Of a stretch of DNA of 64,000 nucleotides, positions 50,465-58,790 are shown one piece after another. The notes under the pieces are model-generated. The model made no database searches. It was not told the origin of the DNA and saw nothing but the letters and a program-made list of their open reading frames with translations. The number at the start of each line of letters is the position of its first letter. Position 1 is the first letter of the stretch. Position numbers and translations under genes: made by a program. This DNA comes from CAYNWK01 sp964400875. Lineage in GTDB: Bacteria > Chloroflexota > Anaerolineae > Anaerolineales > UBA4823. The stretch is from NCBI GenBank assembly GCA_964400875.1, contig CAYNWK010000004.1:1-64000 (forward strand), read 5' to 3'.

Positions 50465-51979
50465 ATGGACGCTTGGCTGCTCACGCTGGTTATTTTCTCT
50501 CCAATTTTAGGGATTTTCGTCATTCTGTTCGTCAACCCTGAAAAGAAGCAAATCATCCGCTGGCTGGCCTTGATTACTTCCCTGATCACGCTGGCCTTAT
50601 CCCTCTGGGTGCTGGCTCGCTTTGACCTTAACACTCCCGATATGCAGCTGGCAGTTAAGCTGCCCTGGATAGAGTTTGCCGATTTCACCATCGCCTACGA
50701 AGTGGGCGTCGACGGGCTGAGCATCCTGCTGATCTTGCTGACCAGCTTGCTAACCATGCTGGCGATCGTCTCCAGCTGGGATGCGATTCAGGAAGGCGTC
50801 AAGAACTACATGATCTTCTTCCTCATGCTGGAGACCGGCATGCTAGGCGTTTTCTTATCCCTGGACCTGTTCCTTTTCTACATCTTCTGGGAGTTCAGCC
50901 TGGTGCCGATGTACTTCCTGATCGGCATCTGGGGTGGGCCGCGGCGCATTTACGCGGCGATTAAATTCTTCCTCTACACCATGGCGGGATCGATCCTGAT
51001 GCTGCTCGCCATCTTGTGGTTAGGAGTCCAGGGACGTTCGTTTTCGCTGCACACCTTGCTAACCGAAAGCAATATCACCCAAAACATACCCCCGAACATC
51101 GAGATCTGGTTGTTCCTGGCCTTCGCAATCGCCTTCGCCATCAAAGTGCCCATGTTCCCGTTCCACTCCTGGCTGCCCGATGCGCACGTCGAGGCTCCTA
51201 CTGCCGGGTCGGTCGTGCTGGCAGGCGTGCTGCTGAAGATGGGCGCGTACGGGTTTTTACGCTTCAATCTTTCCCTGTTCCCGCACGCCAGCGTGCGCCT
51301 GGCGCCCTGGATCGCGGCTGTCGCCGTGATCGGTATCATTTACGGCGCGATCACCTCCTTTGCCCAATCGGACATGAAGAAGTTGGTGGCGTATTCGTCC
51401 ATCAGCCACATGGGATTCGTCATGTTGGGTATCTTCGCCCTCAACGTCAATGGTCTCGAAGGAGCCATCTTGCAGATGGTCAACCACGGGATCAGCACCG
51501 GGGCTTTGTTCCTCGTGGTGGGCATGATTTACGAACGCTTGCACACCCGCTTGATGAGCGCCTTCGGTGGTTTGTGGAGCGTCATGCCGGTTTACGCGGT
51601 CATCGGTTTGATCGTGACCCTGTCTTCGATGGCGCTGCCGGGGCTGAACGGATTTGTGGGTGAATTTACCATCCTGTTGGGCGCCTTCGGCTCGCAGATC
51701 CTGAACAGCTATTGGTTTGCCGGGATCGGCGCCGTCGGGGTGATTTTAGCAGCTGTGTATCTCTTGCAGATGTACCAGAAGGTATTCCTGGGACCGGTGA
51801 CGCACGAAGAAAACCGCTCCCTCAAGGACATGAACTGGCGCGAGATCTTGACCCTGGTGCCATTGGTGGTGCTGATCTTCTGGATTGGCGTTTATCCACG
51901 ACCGTTCTTCAACCTGATGGCGCCGACCGTCGAGCAGATCGTGAGCAATCTACAAGCCGCGATCGCCGTAATGCCATAG
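50465..51979 (+). CDS. nuoM: NADH-quinone oxidoreductase subunit M
   Basis: About 14 TM segments with the NuoM/ND4 signatures: 'YIFWEFSLVPMYFLIGIWGG' with the proton-path Glu, 'KVPMFPFHSWLPDAHVEAPT', 'LLKMGAYGFLRF' and 'DMKKLVAYSSISHMGFVMLG'. Length 504. AAAGGA precedes the ATG. It follows nuoL across a repeat scar and is ended by a strong hairpin, so L and M form a two-gene unit. Confidence 0.95.
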   Translation: MDAWLLTLVIFSPILGIFVILFVNPEKKQIIRWLALITSLITLALSLWVLARFDLNTPDMQLAVKLPWIEFADFTIAYEVGVDGLSILLILLTSLLTMLAIVSSWDAIQEGVKNYMIFFLMLETGMLGVFLSLDLFLFYIFWEFSLVPMYFLIGIWGGPRRIYAAIKFFLYTMAGSILMLLAILWLGVQGRSFSLHTLLTESNITQNIPPNIEIWLFLAFAIAFAIKVPMFPFHSWLPDAHVEAPTAGSVVLAGVLLKMGAYGFLRFNLSLFPHASVRLAPWIAAVAVIGIIYGAITSFAQSDMKKLVAYSSISHMGFVMLGIFALNVNGLEGAILQMVNHGISTGALFLVVGMIYERLHTRLMSAFGGLWSVMPVYAVIGLIVTLSSMALPGLNGFVGEFTILLGAFGSQILNSYWFAGIGAVGVILAAVYLLQMYQKVFLGPVTHEENRSLKDMNWREILTLVPLVVLIFWIGVYPRPFFNLMAPTVEQIVSNLQAAIAVMP

Positions 51980-52090
51980 TTCTGCCGATCGACTGCATGT
52001 GAAGGGGTAACCCTAGCACTATTGCAGCTTGCGGCAGCAACCGATAATCTGCGTGCCCGGAGCTGGGCTGCAATTGTTTAGGACACAATC

Positions 52091-52121
52091 AGGAGCCGAG
52101 GAGAATTTCTCCTCGGCTCCT
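52091..52121 (+). terminator. terminator after nuoM
   Basis: AGGAGCCGAGGAGA and its complement form a 14-bp perfect stem with a 3-nt loop, followed by GGCTTTGTT. The 110 bp between the nuoM stop and this stem hold no recognisable gene. Confidence 0.75.
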
Positions 52122-52141
52122 GGCTTTGTTCTGAAAGCTTC

Positions 52142-52215
52142 GGAGTTACGCAGTTCAAAGGGGAACCGGGGGGTTGGGGGGCAACGCCCGCCACAACACC
52201 TCTAAATCCTTCCAG
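52142..52215. repeat. degenerate inverted copy of the dispersed element
   Basis: Starting GGAGTTACGCAGTTC (the right end in opposite orientation), it continues with GGGGAA and GGGGTTGGGGGGC / GCCCGCCACAACACC, the decayed central hairpin, then fades out. It lies in the 368-bp gap before the CtaA-CtaB gene. Confidence 0.5.
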
Positions 52216-52295
52216 ATGGAGCTTAGGTAACGCTTAACTCAAGCGTATTAATTATTAAGGACAAACTTACTCCAAAATGATACCTTATTAAATGT

Positions 52296-52307
52296 AAGAC
52301 TTACGCA
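52296..52307. repeat. short end-like remnant
   Basis: AAGACTTACGCA resembles the element's outer end (AGGACTTACGCA). With the degenerate copy 80 bp upstream it may be the other end of a larger decayed element. The remainder of this gap is AT-rich and featureless. Confidence 0.3.
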
Positions 52308-52347
52308 GCCCACAACCCTCCCCCACGGCCGGGTTCAAAACGAGAGG

Positions 52348-54165
52348 ATGCCGTTGCCAGCATTTGCCTCTGATAAATCCGAACGTACGATCCGTCCCGT
52401 CGTCATCACGGGGGCTTTACTGATCTATGCGGGCATCGTTTTAATGCGTCTGGTGCAGGCCGGCGGTCTGGAAAGAATCTGCTCCATGGGGTTGGTGTGC
52501 TTCGACCGCACGCTGGTTGCTCCCCAGCTGGTCCCGCAATTGGCTTTGGCGCTGCCCCTGGCGATCCTGGGGATAATCCCGCTGATCCGCCGCAAACTGG
52601 TGCATGCCTGGTTCAGTTGGCCGGTGACCGCGGCGTTGATCATGCTCGCCGGACAGATCGCCATCGCTGGGAGCGTCAATGCCGGATGGATCCGGCATTC
52701 CACCTGGCTGCCCCCGCTGCACTTGCTGCTCTCCCTGATCATACTGGGCTTGCTGCTGGTCCCGACTACACTCTCCTTTTACCCGGACGAGCGACTGTCG
52801 CTGCAGACTTTCCCAGCAGCTTGGCGCGCTGCCGCCCGGACCCTCTCCGGCCGTCTTTCCTGGTTGACTTTAGGAGCCGTATTTGTCTCGTTGGTCAGCG
52901 GGGCGCTGGTATCCGGGGACGCCTCCCTGGCTGCCTGCCCGGCCTGGCCTTTCTGTGCGAGCTCGTTCTGGCCTGCGGACGCGGGGGCATGGCTCAACCT
53001 CTTCCACCGCGCCAGCGTGGGCGTGAGCGGCCTGCTGTTGGCGGCATTCCTGTGGGACGCCTGGCGCGCCCGCAGGGCCGCGACCGCGCCCCTGGTAGCT
53101 GCCTCCGCGGCCGGAGTTTTGTTCGGCGCGCAATCCCTGGTCGGGGCAGTCTTGCTCCAGGAGGGCGCGCCGCTGGATATGCAGGGGTTACACCAGGCTA
53201 CCGCGGTGGGCGCCTGGGCCGCACTGGTGGTCGCCCTGGTTGCCAACGGCATGGCCCACTTGGAATTCGAGCGCGGCGCGCTTAAACCCAGCGCCGGATT
53301 CTGGCGCCCCGGCCTGCTGAAAGATTACCTGGCGCTGACCAAGCCCATCGTGGTCGTTTTGCTGCTGGTCACGACCTACGCCGGCATGGTGATCGGAGCG
53401 CGCGCCTGGCCCTCCTTACGGCTGGCTTTCTTCACCCTTTTGGGCGGTGCCCTGGCTGCCGGCGGCTGCGGCGCGATCAACCAGTTCATCGACCGGCGGG
53501 ATGACGCCCGCATGCAGCGCACTGAGCGTCGCCCGCTCCCAAGCGGTAGATTAGAACCCGGGGAAGCGCTGGCCTTTGGTGTATCCGCCTGCCTGGCGGC
53601 GCTCTACCTGACGATCGTCTTCGTCAACTGGCTGACCGCGCTGCTCATCCTGGGCGGCATCTGCTACTACGCGCTGGTTTACAGCCTGCTGCTCAAAAAA
53701 ACCACGGTCCAGAACATCGTCATCGGCGGCGGGGCCGGCGCGGTGCCCCCCATGGTCGGCTGGGCTGCGGCCACGCACAGTCTCGCGCTGCCCGCCGCGC
53801 TCCTGTTTATCCTGGTGTTCCTCTGGACGCCGCCGCATTTTTGGGCTTTAGCCATCGTTCGCCGCAAAGACTACGCTCGCGCGGGGGTGCCGATGCTGCC
53901 GGTCGTGCGCGGCCTGGCGCATACCCGCAAGCAGATCTGGTTCTACAGTCTCGGGTTGGTCGCCTTCACGCTGCTCCTGCCCGTGCTCGGCCTTGGCCGC
54001 CTGCCGTACCTGGCCGGCGCTGTAATTTTAGGCGGCGGTTTGTTAGGCGCAGCCTGGAAGGTCTGGCGGGAGGGCGGCAACAAACATGCCTGGAAAATGT
54101 ACCGTTATTCCAGCTTGTACCTGGCCGGCGTGTTCCTGGCCTTGATGATCGACGCGCTGATTTGA
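52348..54165 (+). CDS. ctaB: fused haem A synthase-like / protohaem IX farnesyltransferase (CtaA-CtaB)
   Basis: Residues ~1-310 form a CtaA/COX15-like domain with eight TM helices. Residues ~325-605 form a CtaB UbiA-type prenyltransferase: 'LKDYLALTKPIVVVLLLVTT' and the Mg-binding 'NQFIDRRDDARMQRTERRPL' and 'FLWTPPHFWALAI'. Together they would turn haem B into haem O and then haem A for the oxidase downstream. In the CtaA half, His occur in 'PPLHLLLSL', 'NLFHRASVG' and 'GLHQATAVG', but the ExxHR of the first half is replaced ('VAPQLVPQLALALP'). The ATG abuts GAGAGG; the TTG two codons on is better spaced. It heads the oxidase cluster. Confidence 0.9.
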   Translation: MPLPAFASDKSERTIRPVVITGALLIYAGIVLMRLVQAGGLERICSMGLVCFDRTLVAPQLVPQLALALPLAILGIIPLIRRKLVHAWFSWPVTAALIMLAGQIAIAGSVNAGWIRHSTWLPPLHLLLSLIILGLLLVPTTLSFYPDERLSLQTFPAAWRAAARTLSGRLSWLTLGAVFVSLVSGALVSGDASLAACPAWPFCASSFWPADAGAWLNLFHRASVGVSGLLLAAFLWDAWRARRAATAPLVAASAAGVLFGAQSLVGAVLLQEGAPLDMQGLHQATAVGAWAALVVALVANGMAHLEFERGALKPSAGFWRPGLLKDYLALTKPIVVVLLLVTTYAGMVIGARAWPSLRLAFFTLLGGALAAGGCGAINQFIDRRDDARMQRTERRPLPSGRLEPGEALAFGVSACLAALYLTIVFVNWLTALLILGGICYYALVYSLLLKKTTVQNIVIGGGAGAVPPMVGWAAATHSLALPAALLFILVFLWTPPHFWALAIVRRKDYARAGVPMLPVVRGLAHTRKQIWFYSLGLVAFTLLLPVLGLGRLPYLAGAVILGGGLLGAAWKVWREGGNKHAWKMYRYSSLYLAGVFLALMIDALI

Positions 54166-54176
54166 GCATCGCTACC

Positions 54177-55049
54177 ATGATCCACCTGCGTTATGCCCGG
54201 CTGTCCGTTACTTTGGTGATTCTGCTGGGCTGCCTGGCGGCCTGCGCGGATCAGCAAGCCAGTCCGGCCCCAACTCAGCCCGGCCCTTCATCCATCGCCG
54301 TGACCGTCGCCTCGGATGAATTCGCCGCCGGCGAGCCGCGCGTGCCTTTCGTCTTGTTCGATGGCTCCCGGCCGCTTGCTACGGCCCAGTCCGTGATGGT
54401 AACGGCCATCGATCTGAGTTCGAGCACCCCGGAACCGGGTTGGAGTGGAGAAGCTGCCAATTACTCGGATTACTCGATACCTTATTGGGTGGTTTATCCG
54501 GAGCTCCCCCGGGCAGGTTTCTGGAATCTGCAGACCGACATCACCCTGGAGGATGGCAGCCATACGGTCAGCCAGTTCGCCATCCAGGCCGTCGATCAAA
54601 CCGCCTCACCGGGCATCGGGGAGGTCCCGCCGGCGAGTCATAACCGCACTCTGAAGACCGAACCCGACCTGGCCAAGCTCAGCTCCGACACGGACCCCGA
54701 TCCAGCGCTTTACCAGCTCACCGTGGCGGAGGCGATCGAGTCTGGCAAACCCAGCGTGGTCACCTTTGCCACCCCGGCATACTGCACCAGCCGCCTGTGC
54801 GCCCCGGTGGTAAACACCGTCAAGCAGGTTGCTTCACAGGAGAGGGAGGCGGCTAACTTCATTCACATTGAAGTCTATAAGGAGTTCAACCCGCTGACCT
54901 ACGCCGACGAGATGGCCGAATGGCATCTGCAAAGCGAACCCTGGACCTTCGTCCTGGACGAGCAGGGCGTCGTCGTCGATCGCTTCGGAGGGCCGCTCTC
55001 GGCCAATGAACTCACCCAGGCATTAGAGCCGCTGCTGGAGAAGCCGTGA
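54177..55049 (+). CDS. thioredoxin-fold lipoprotein of the oxidase cluster
   Basis: A signal peptide with lipobox LAAC (Cys near residue 22) leads into ~150 residues of beta-rich sequence and a C-terminal thioredoxin-like domain ('PSVVTFATPAYCTSRLCAPVV', then 'FIHIEVYKEFNP' and 'EPWTFVLDEQGVVVDRF'). The two cysteines are spaced C-x4-C, not the CxxC of thioredoxin or CxxxC of Sco. Position between haem A synthesis and CopC/CoxB suggests a copper or thiol chaperone for CuA assembly. ATG at 54177 starts 11 bp after the CtaB stop; its end overlaps copC by 4 bp (GTGA). Confidence 0.78.
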   Translation: MIHLRYARLSVTLVILLGCLAACADQQASPAPTQPGPSSIAVTVASDEFAAGEPRVPFVLFDGSRPLATAQSVMVTAIDLSSSTPEPGWSGEAANYSDYSIPYWVVYPELPRAGFWNLQTDITLEDGSHTVSQFAIQAVDQTASPGIGEVPPASHNRTLKTEPDLAKLSSDTDPDPALYQLTVAEAIESGKPSVVTFATPAYCTSRLCAPVVNTVKQVASQEREAANFIHIEVYKEFNPLTYADEMAEWHLQSEPWTFVLDEQGVVVDRFGGPLSANELTQALEPLLEKP

Positions 55050-55507
55050 AACGAATCTTATGCTTTGCTTTCAGCCTGGTCTTGATTTTGACCCTGGACA
55101 GCGGTACCGCGCTGGCCCACGCCAGCCTGGTCGAGTCAACTCCGGCGCCCGGGGAAACTGTGGGTCCCAACCTGGAAGCCATCCGGCTGCGCTTTGACGA
55201 TGAACTGGCCCCGGAAAGCAGCCTGGCAGTGCTGGGCGCCAATTTTCAGCCGGTCACCGGTTTGGAACTGCAGGTGGAGGGAGAGGCGATCATCGCCCAG
55301 CTCAGCTCCCCTTTACAGCCCGACACCTATACCGTCCAGTGGGTGGCAGTCGCCTCCGATGGGGATACCACCCAGGGCAGTTTCCAATTCGGGGTGCAGG
55401 AAGCAGCAGGGATACAACCCGGTTTAATCTGGGCCGGGGCGGCCATCGCGGTCCTGGGGTTATTCGCCGGTTTCGTATGGATGCGCAGGCGGCCGCGTTC
55501 TGACTGA
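55046..55507 (+). CDS. CopC-domain copper-binding protein
   Basis: After a signal peptide (residues 1-24) the mature N-terminus HASLVESTPAPGE is the CopC signature, where the N-terminal His contributes to Cu(II) binding. The beta domain ends at ~120, and a C-terminal TM helix (LIWAGAAIAVLGLFAGFVW) anchors it, with a basic end. Length 153. It probably supplies copper to the CuA/CuB sites of the oxidase encoded next. Confidence 0.88.
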   Translation: MKRILCFAFSLVLILTLDSGTALAHASLVESTPAPGETVGPNLEAIRLRFDDELAPESSLAVLGANFQPVTGLELQVEGEAIIAQLSSPLQPDTYTVQWVAVASDGDTTQGSFQFGVQEAAGIQPGLIWAGAAIAVLGLFAGFVWMRRRPRSD

Positions 55508-55553
55508 GGCAGGCGACTCGAGCAAGCTAACAAGCTAGAAGAGAGTGAACCTT

Positions 55554-56549
55554 ATGCGGAGACTATGCAAACTTTCGATTGGTTTAGCCACGGGGATCTT
55601 GCTGACCAGCTGCGCGCCTTCACCTTCCTTTATGGAGCCCAGTTCTTCGGTCGCCTTTGACGAAGCCTGGCTGTACCGCCTGCTGCTGTATATGTCTGTG
55701 GCGGTCTTCTTGCTGGTAGAAGGGCTGCTGATCTACAACATCGTCCGGTTCCGCAGCCGGCCCGGTGACCAGAGCGTTCCCAAGCAGATCTACGGGAACA
55801 CCCGCCTGGAAGTGATCTGGACCGCGATCCCGCTGTTGATCGTCGCCGTGATCTTCGGGTTGACCGTAAACACCGTCAACGCCGTTGCGCCGCCACAGCG
55901 TTCGGCAAACGATATCCGGCTGCATGTGGTCGGACACCAGTGGTGGTGGGAGTTCCAATACCCGGACCTGAAAGTCGTGACCGCCAACGAGCTGCACGTA
56001 CCCGTCGGCGCTACGGTGCAGATCGATTTGGATTCGGTCGATGTCATTCACAGCTTCTGGGTTCCGCAGCTGTCCAGCAAGGTTGACGTGATCCCGGGTC
56101 AGACCAACCATCTGTGGATCAGAGCCGATCGCCAGGGCAGCTACCACGGGCAATGCGCCGAATTCTGCGGGCTTAACCACGCCAATATGCGCATCAAAGT
56201 GGTGGTCGAATCGCAAGCCGATTTCGACGCCTGGGTGAGCAACCAGCAAAAGCCCCCCACCCAACCTCAGACCGACCAGGAGAAACAGGGTATGGACATC
56301 CTCACCACCGGTATTTGCAACAGCTGCCACACCGTTGGTCAAAACAAAGCCGAGAAGGAAGTCGGTCCTAACCTGACCCACCTGATGTCCCGCAGCGTGT
56401 TTGCCGGAGCGACCTTCGAGCTGAACGAAGCGAATTTGCGCCGCTGGCTGCAGGATAACCAGTCGATGAAGCCGGGCAACGATATGAGCCTGAACCCCAA
56501 GAGCGAGGAAATCGACCCGCTGATCGCTTACCTGACTCAACTGAAATAA
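55554..56549 (+). CDS. ctaC: cytochrome c oxidase subunit II with fused cytochrome c (caa3-type)
   Basis: A lipobox-like LLTSC at the N-terminus and two TM helices precede the CuA domain: 'HQWWWEFQYPD', the His in 'VIHSFWVPQL' and 'GQCAEFCGLNHANMRI' with both Cys, Glu, His and Met ligands. A C-terminal cytochrome c domain with CNSCH near residue 260 and a distal Met marks the caa3 type. The ATG at 55554 has AGAGAG upstream at good spacing; a GTG 9 bp earlier overlaps that site. Confidence 0.95.
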   Translation: MRRLCKLSIGLATGILLTSCAPSPSFMEPSSSVAFDEAWLYRLLLYMSVAVFLLVEGLLIYNIVRFRSRPGDQSVPKQIYGNTRLEVIWTAIPLLIVAVIFGLTVNTVNAVAPPQRSANDIRLHVVGHQWWWEFQYPDLKVVTANELHVPVGATVQIDLDSVDVIHSFWVPQLSSKVDVIPGQTNHLWIRADRQGSYHGQCAEFCGLNHANMRIKVVVESQADFDAWVSNQQKPPTQPQTDQEKQGMDILTTGICNSCHTVGQNKAEKEVGPNLTHLMSRSVFAGATFELNEANLRRWLQDNQSMKPGNDMSLNPKSEEIDPLIAYLTQLK

Positions 56550-56560
56550 GGCAGGAGAAG

Positions 56561-58213
56561 ATGACTACTCAAGCCCAAGCCCTCCCACGAGCCCAAAGAT
56601 TTGCCCATACCAGCCTGGGCAGCTGGATCATGACGGTTGACCACAAGCGCATCGGTATCCTTTATCTGATCACTGCGTTTGTCTTCTTCCTGGTGGCCGG
56701 GATTTTCGCGCTGCTTATGCGCTTGCAGCTGGCCCAGCCGGATGCGACCGTACTCAGCAACGCAACCTATAACGAGATCTTCACCATGCACGGCACGACG
56801 ATGATCTTCCTGGTGGTGATGCCGCTGTCGGCCGGGTTGGGCAACTACCTGGTTCCGCTGATGATCGGCGCCCGCGATATGGCTTACCCAAAACTAAACG
56901 CGCTCAGCTACTGGTTGTTCCTTTCCGGCGGCACGCTGCTCTACAGCAGCTTTCTCTTCGGCGGGGCGCCGGATGCGGGCTGGTTTAGCTATGCCCCGCT
57001 GACCGAAAAAGCTTTCTCCCGCGGCCCGGCGATGGATTTCTGGGCGCTGGCGATCCTCATTTTAGGGATTTCAACCACCCTGGGTTCGATCAACTTTCTC
57101 GTCACAACCATTCAGCTGCGCGCCCCCGGGATGACTTTCCGGCGCATCCCCGTGTTCGTCTGGATGGTGGTGATCACCAGCATCCTTGCAGTTTTCTCAC
57201 TGCCTTCGCTGACCACGGCAGCGGTGCTGCTGCTACTTGACCGCACGGTGAACACCCATTTCTTTGTCGTTTCCCAAGGCGGCGACGCGCTGCTCTGGCA
57301 GCACCTGTTCTGGTTCTTCGGCCATCCGGAGGTCTACATCCTGATCCTGCCGGCGTTTGGCATCGTCTCTGAAATCGTTCCGGTGTTCTCCAGCAAGCCG
57401 CTCTTCGGCTACACTGCGGTGGTGCTTTCGGGGTTGGCCATCGGACTGCTCGGCTTCACCGTCTGGGCGCACCACATGTTTGCGACCGGCATGCCTACCC
57501 TCGCCCTGCTGTTCTTCTCCGCCGACAGCTTCTTAATCGGCGTGCCTACCGGGATCAAGATCTTCGCCTGGCTGGGCACGATGTGGGGAGGAAAGCTGCG
57601 TTTCAAAACACCGATGCTATTTACCATTGGTGAAATTGCATTGTTCACCATCGGCGGGTTGGACGGCATCCACATGGCGGTAGTGCCGGTCGATTGGCAG
57701 ATAACCGACAGCTACTACGTGGTTTCTCACATTCACTATGTGCTTTTCGGCGGGGCGATCTTCGGGATTTTCGCCGGCCTGTTTTACTGGTTCCCCAAAT
57801 TTACCGGACGAATGATGAACGAAGCCCTGGGCAAATGGCAGTTCTGGACCATGTTCATTGGCATGAACCTGGTGTTCTTTCCCATGCATATCCTGGGGCT
57901 GCTGGGCATGCCCCGGCGCATTTACACTTACGGAGCAGGTCTGGGTTGGGGGATCTGGAACTTAATCGAGACGATCGGCGCGTTCACGATCGCTGTGGGG
58001 GTCGCCATCTTCCTGGTCAACTTCTTCCTCAGCCTGCGACAGCCTCAGACTGCCCCGGATGACCCCTGGGACGCCTACACGCTCGAATGGAAAACCAGTT
58101 CGCCTCCGCCGAATTACAACTTCGCCGAAATCCCCACCGTGCGCAGCGGCCGCCCACTCTGGGATGAAAAGCATCCCGAACTGGCCGACTGGAAGCAACC
58201 GGAGGCAGCCTGA
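56561..58213 (+). CDS. ctaD: cytochrome c oxidase subunit I
   Basis: This is the catalytic haem-copper subunit with 12 TM helices. The low-spin haem His is in 'TMHGTTMIFLVVMP', the CuB/Tyr crosslink motif is 'GHPEVYILILPAFG' with the D-channel Glu (A1-type), CuB histidines are in 'VWAHHMFATGMP' and the K-channel Lys in 'VPTGIKIFAW'. Length 550. It lies 11 bp behind ctaC, with GGCAGGAGA as the ribosome site. Confidence 0.97.
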   Translation: MTTQAQALPRAQRFAHTSLGSWIMTVDHKRIGILYLITAFVFFLVAGIFALLMRLQLAQPDATVLSNATYNEIFTMHGTTMIFLVVMPLSAGLGNYLVPLMIGARDMAYPKLNALSYWLFLSGGTLLYSSFLFGGAPDAGWFSYAPLTEKAFSRGPAMDFWALAILILGISTTLGSINFLVTTIQLRAPGMTFRRIPVFVWMVVITSILAVFSLPSLTTAAVLLLLDRTVNTHFFVVSQGGDALLWQHLFWFFGHPEVYILILPAFGIVSEIVPVFSSKPLFGYTAVVLSGLAIGLLGFTVWAHHMFATGMPTLALLFFSADSFLIGVPTGIKIFAWLGTMWGGKLRFKTPMLFTIGEIALFTIGGLDGIHMAVVPVDWQITDSYYVVSHIHYVLFGGAIFGIFAGLFYWFPKFTGRMMNEALGKWQFWTMFIGMNLVFFPMHILGLLGMPRRIYTYGAGLGWGIWNLIETIGAFTIAVGVAIFLVNFFLSLRQPQTAPDDPWDAYTLEWKTSSPPPNYNFAEIPTVRSGRPLWDEKHPELADWKQPEAA

Positions 58214-58215
58214 TC

Positions 58216-58788
58216 ATGGATATCCCCTATACGGAGAACCCGCCAAAGCGCCTCGGCGGCGCCAAAGTAACTTTGCTGATCGTTCTGGCCTCAGAAACCG
58301 CCTTTTTTGCCACGCTGGTGATGTCCTACCTGTACCTGCGCACCACCCAGGCGAACTGGCCTTACCAGCAGGTCTCGCTCTCCCGGCTGGCGCTTCCCGC
58401 TCTCAACACCGCGCTGCTCTTATTCAGCGTGTTGCTGGCCCACAGGGCGACCGCAGCCATCCAGCAGGACAAACCAACCAGGCTGAAGCTGGCCTTGCTG
58501 CTGACCTGGATCCTCGGCCTGGTCTTCGTGCTCGGCCAGGTGCTGGAGTTCAATCACGCCGGCATGGCGCCGGACGACCTGGCTTTTGGCGGAGTGTTTT
58601 TTGCCCTGATGGGTTTCCATGCCTTGCACGTCCTGGCGGGGATGTTCGTTCTGACGCTTTTATTCTGGCGCGCCCAGCTGGGCGATTTTAGCGGGCAGGA
58701 CTACGATCCGGTTGAAGTCGGCGTCTGGTTTTGGGATTACGTCGTTGCGGTTTGGGTGGTGCTGTTCACGGTGCTCTATTTGGTCTGA
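58216..58788 (+). CDS. ctaE: cytochrome c oxidase subunit III, first copy
   Basis: This 190-residue protein has five TM helices in the CtaE pattern ('SETAFFATLVMSYLYLR' with the conserved Glu, 'GFHALHVLAGMFVL', 'WDYVVAVWVVLFTVLYLV'). In the last helix the usual WHFVDVVW is WDYVVAVW, so the His is replaced. It starts 2 bp after ctaD. A second, more canonical subunit III gene is encoded 1.0 kb downstream. Confidence 0.88.
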   Translation: MDIPYTENPPKRLGGAKVTLLIVLASETAFFATLVMSYLYLRTTQANWPYQQVSLSRLALPALNTALLLFSVLLAHRATAAIQQDKPTRLKLALLLTWILGLVFVLGQVLEFNHAGMAPDDLAFGGVFFALMGFHALHVLAGMFVLTLLFWRAQLGDFSGQDYDPVEVGVWFWDYVVAVWVVLFTVLYLV

Positions 58789-58790
58789 CT

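Noticed and set aside
51980..52090. Possible nuoN remnant after nuoM
   Set aside because: A 24-codon open stretch (LALLQLAAATDNLRARSWAAIV) superficially resembles a NuoN start, but there is no start codon and the similarity is too short to support.
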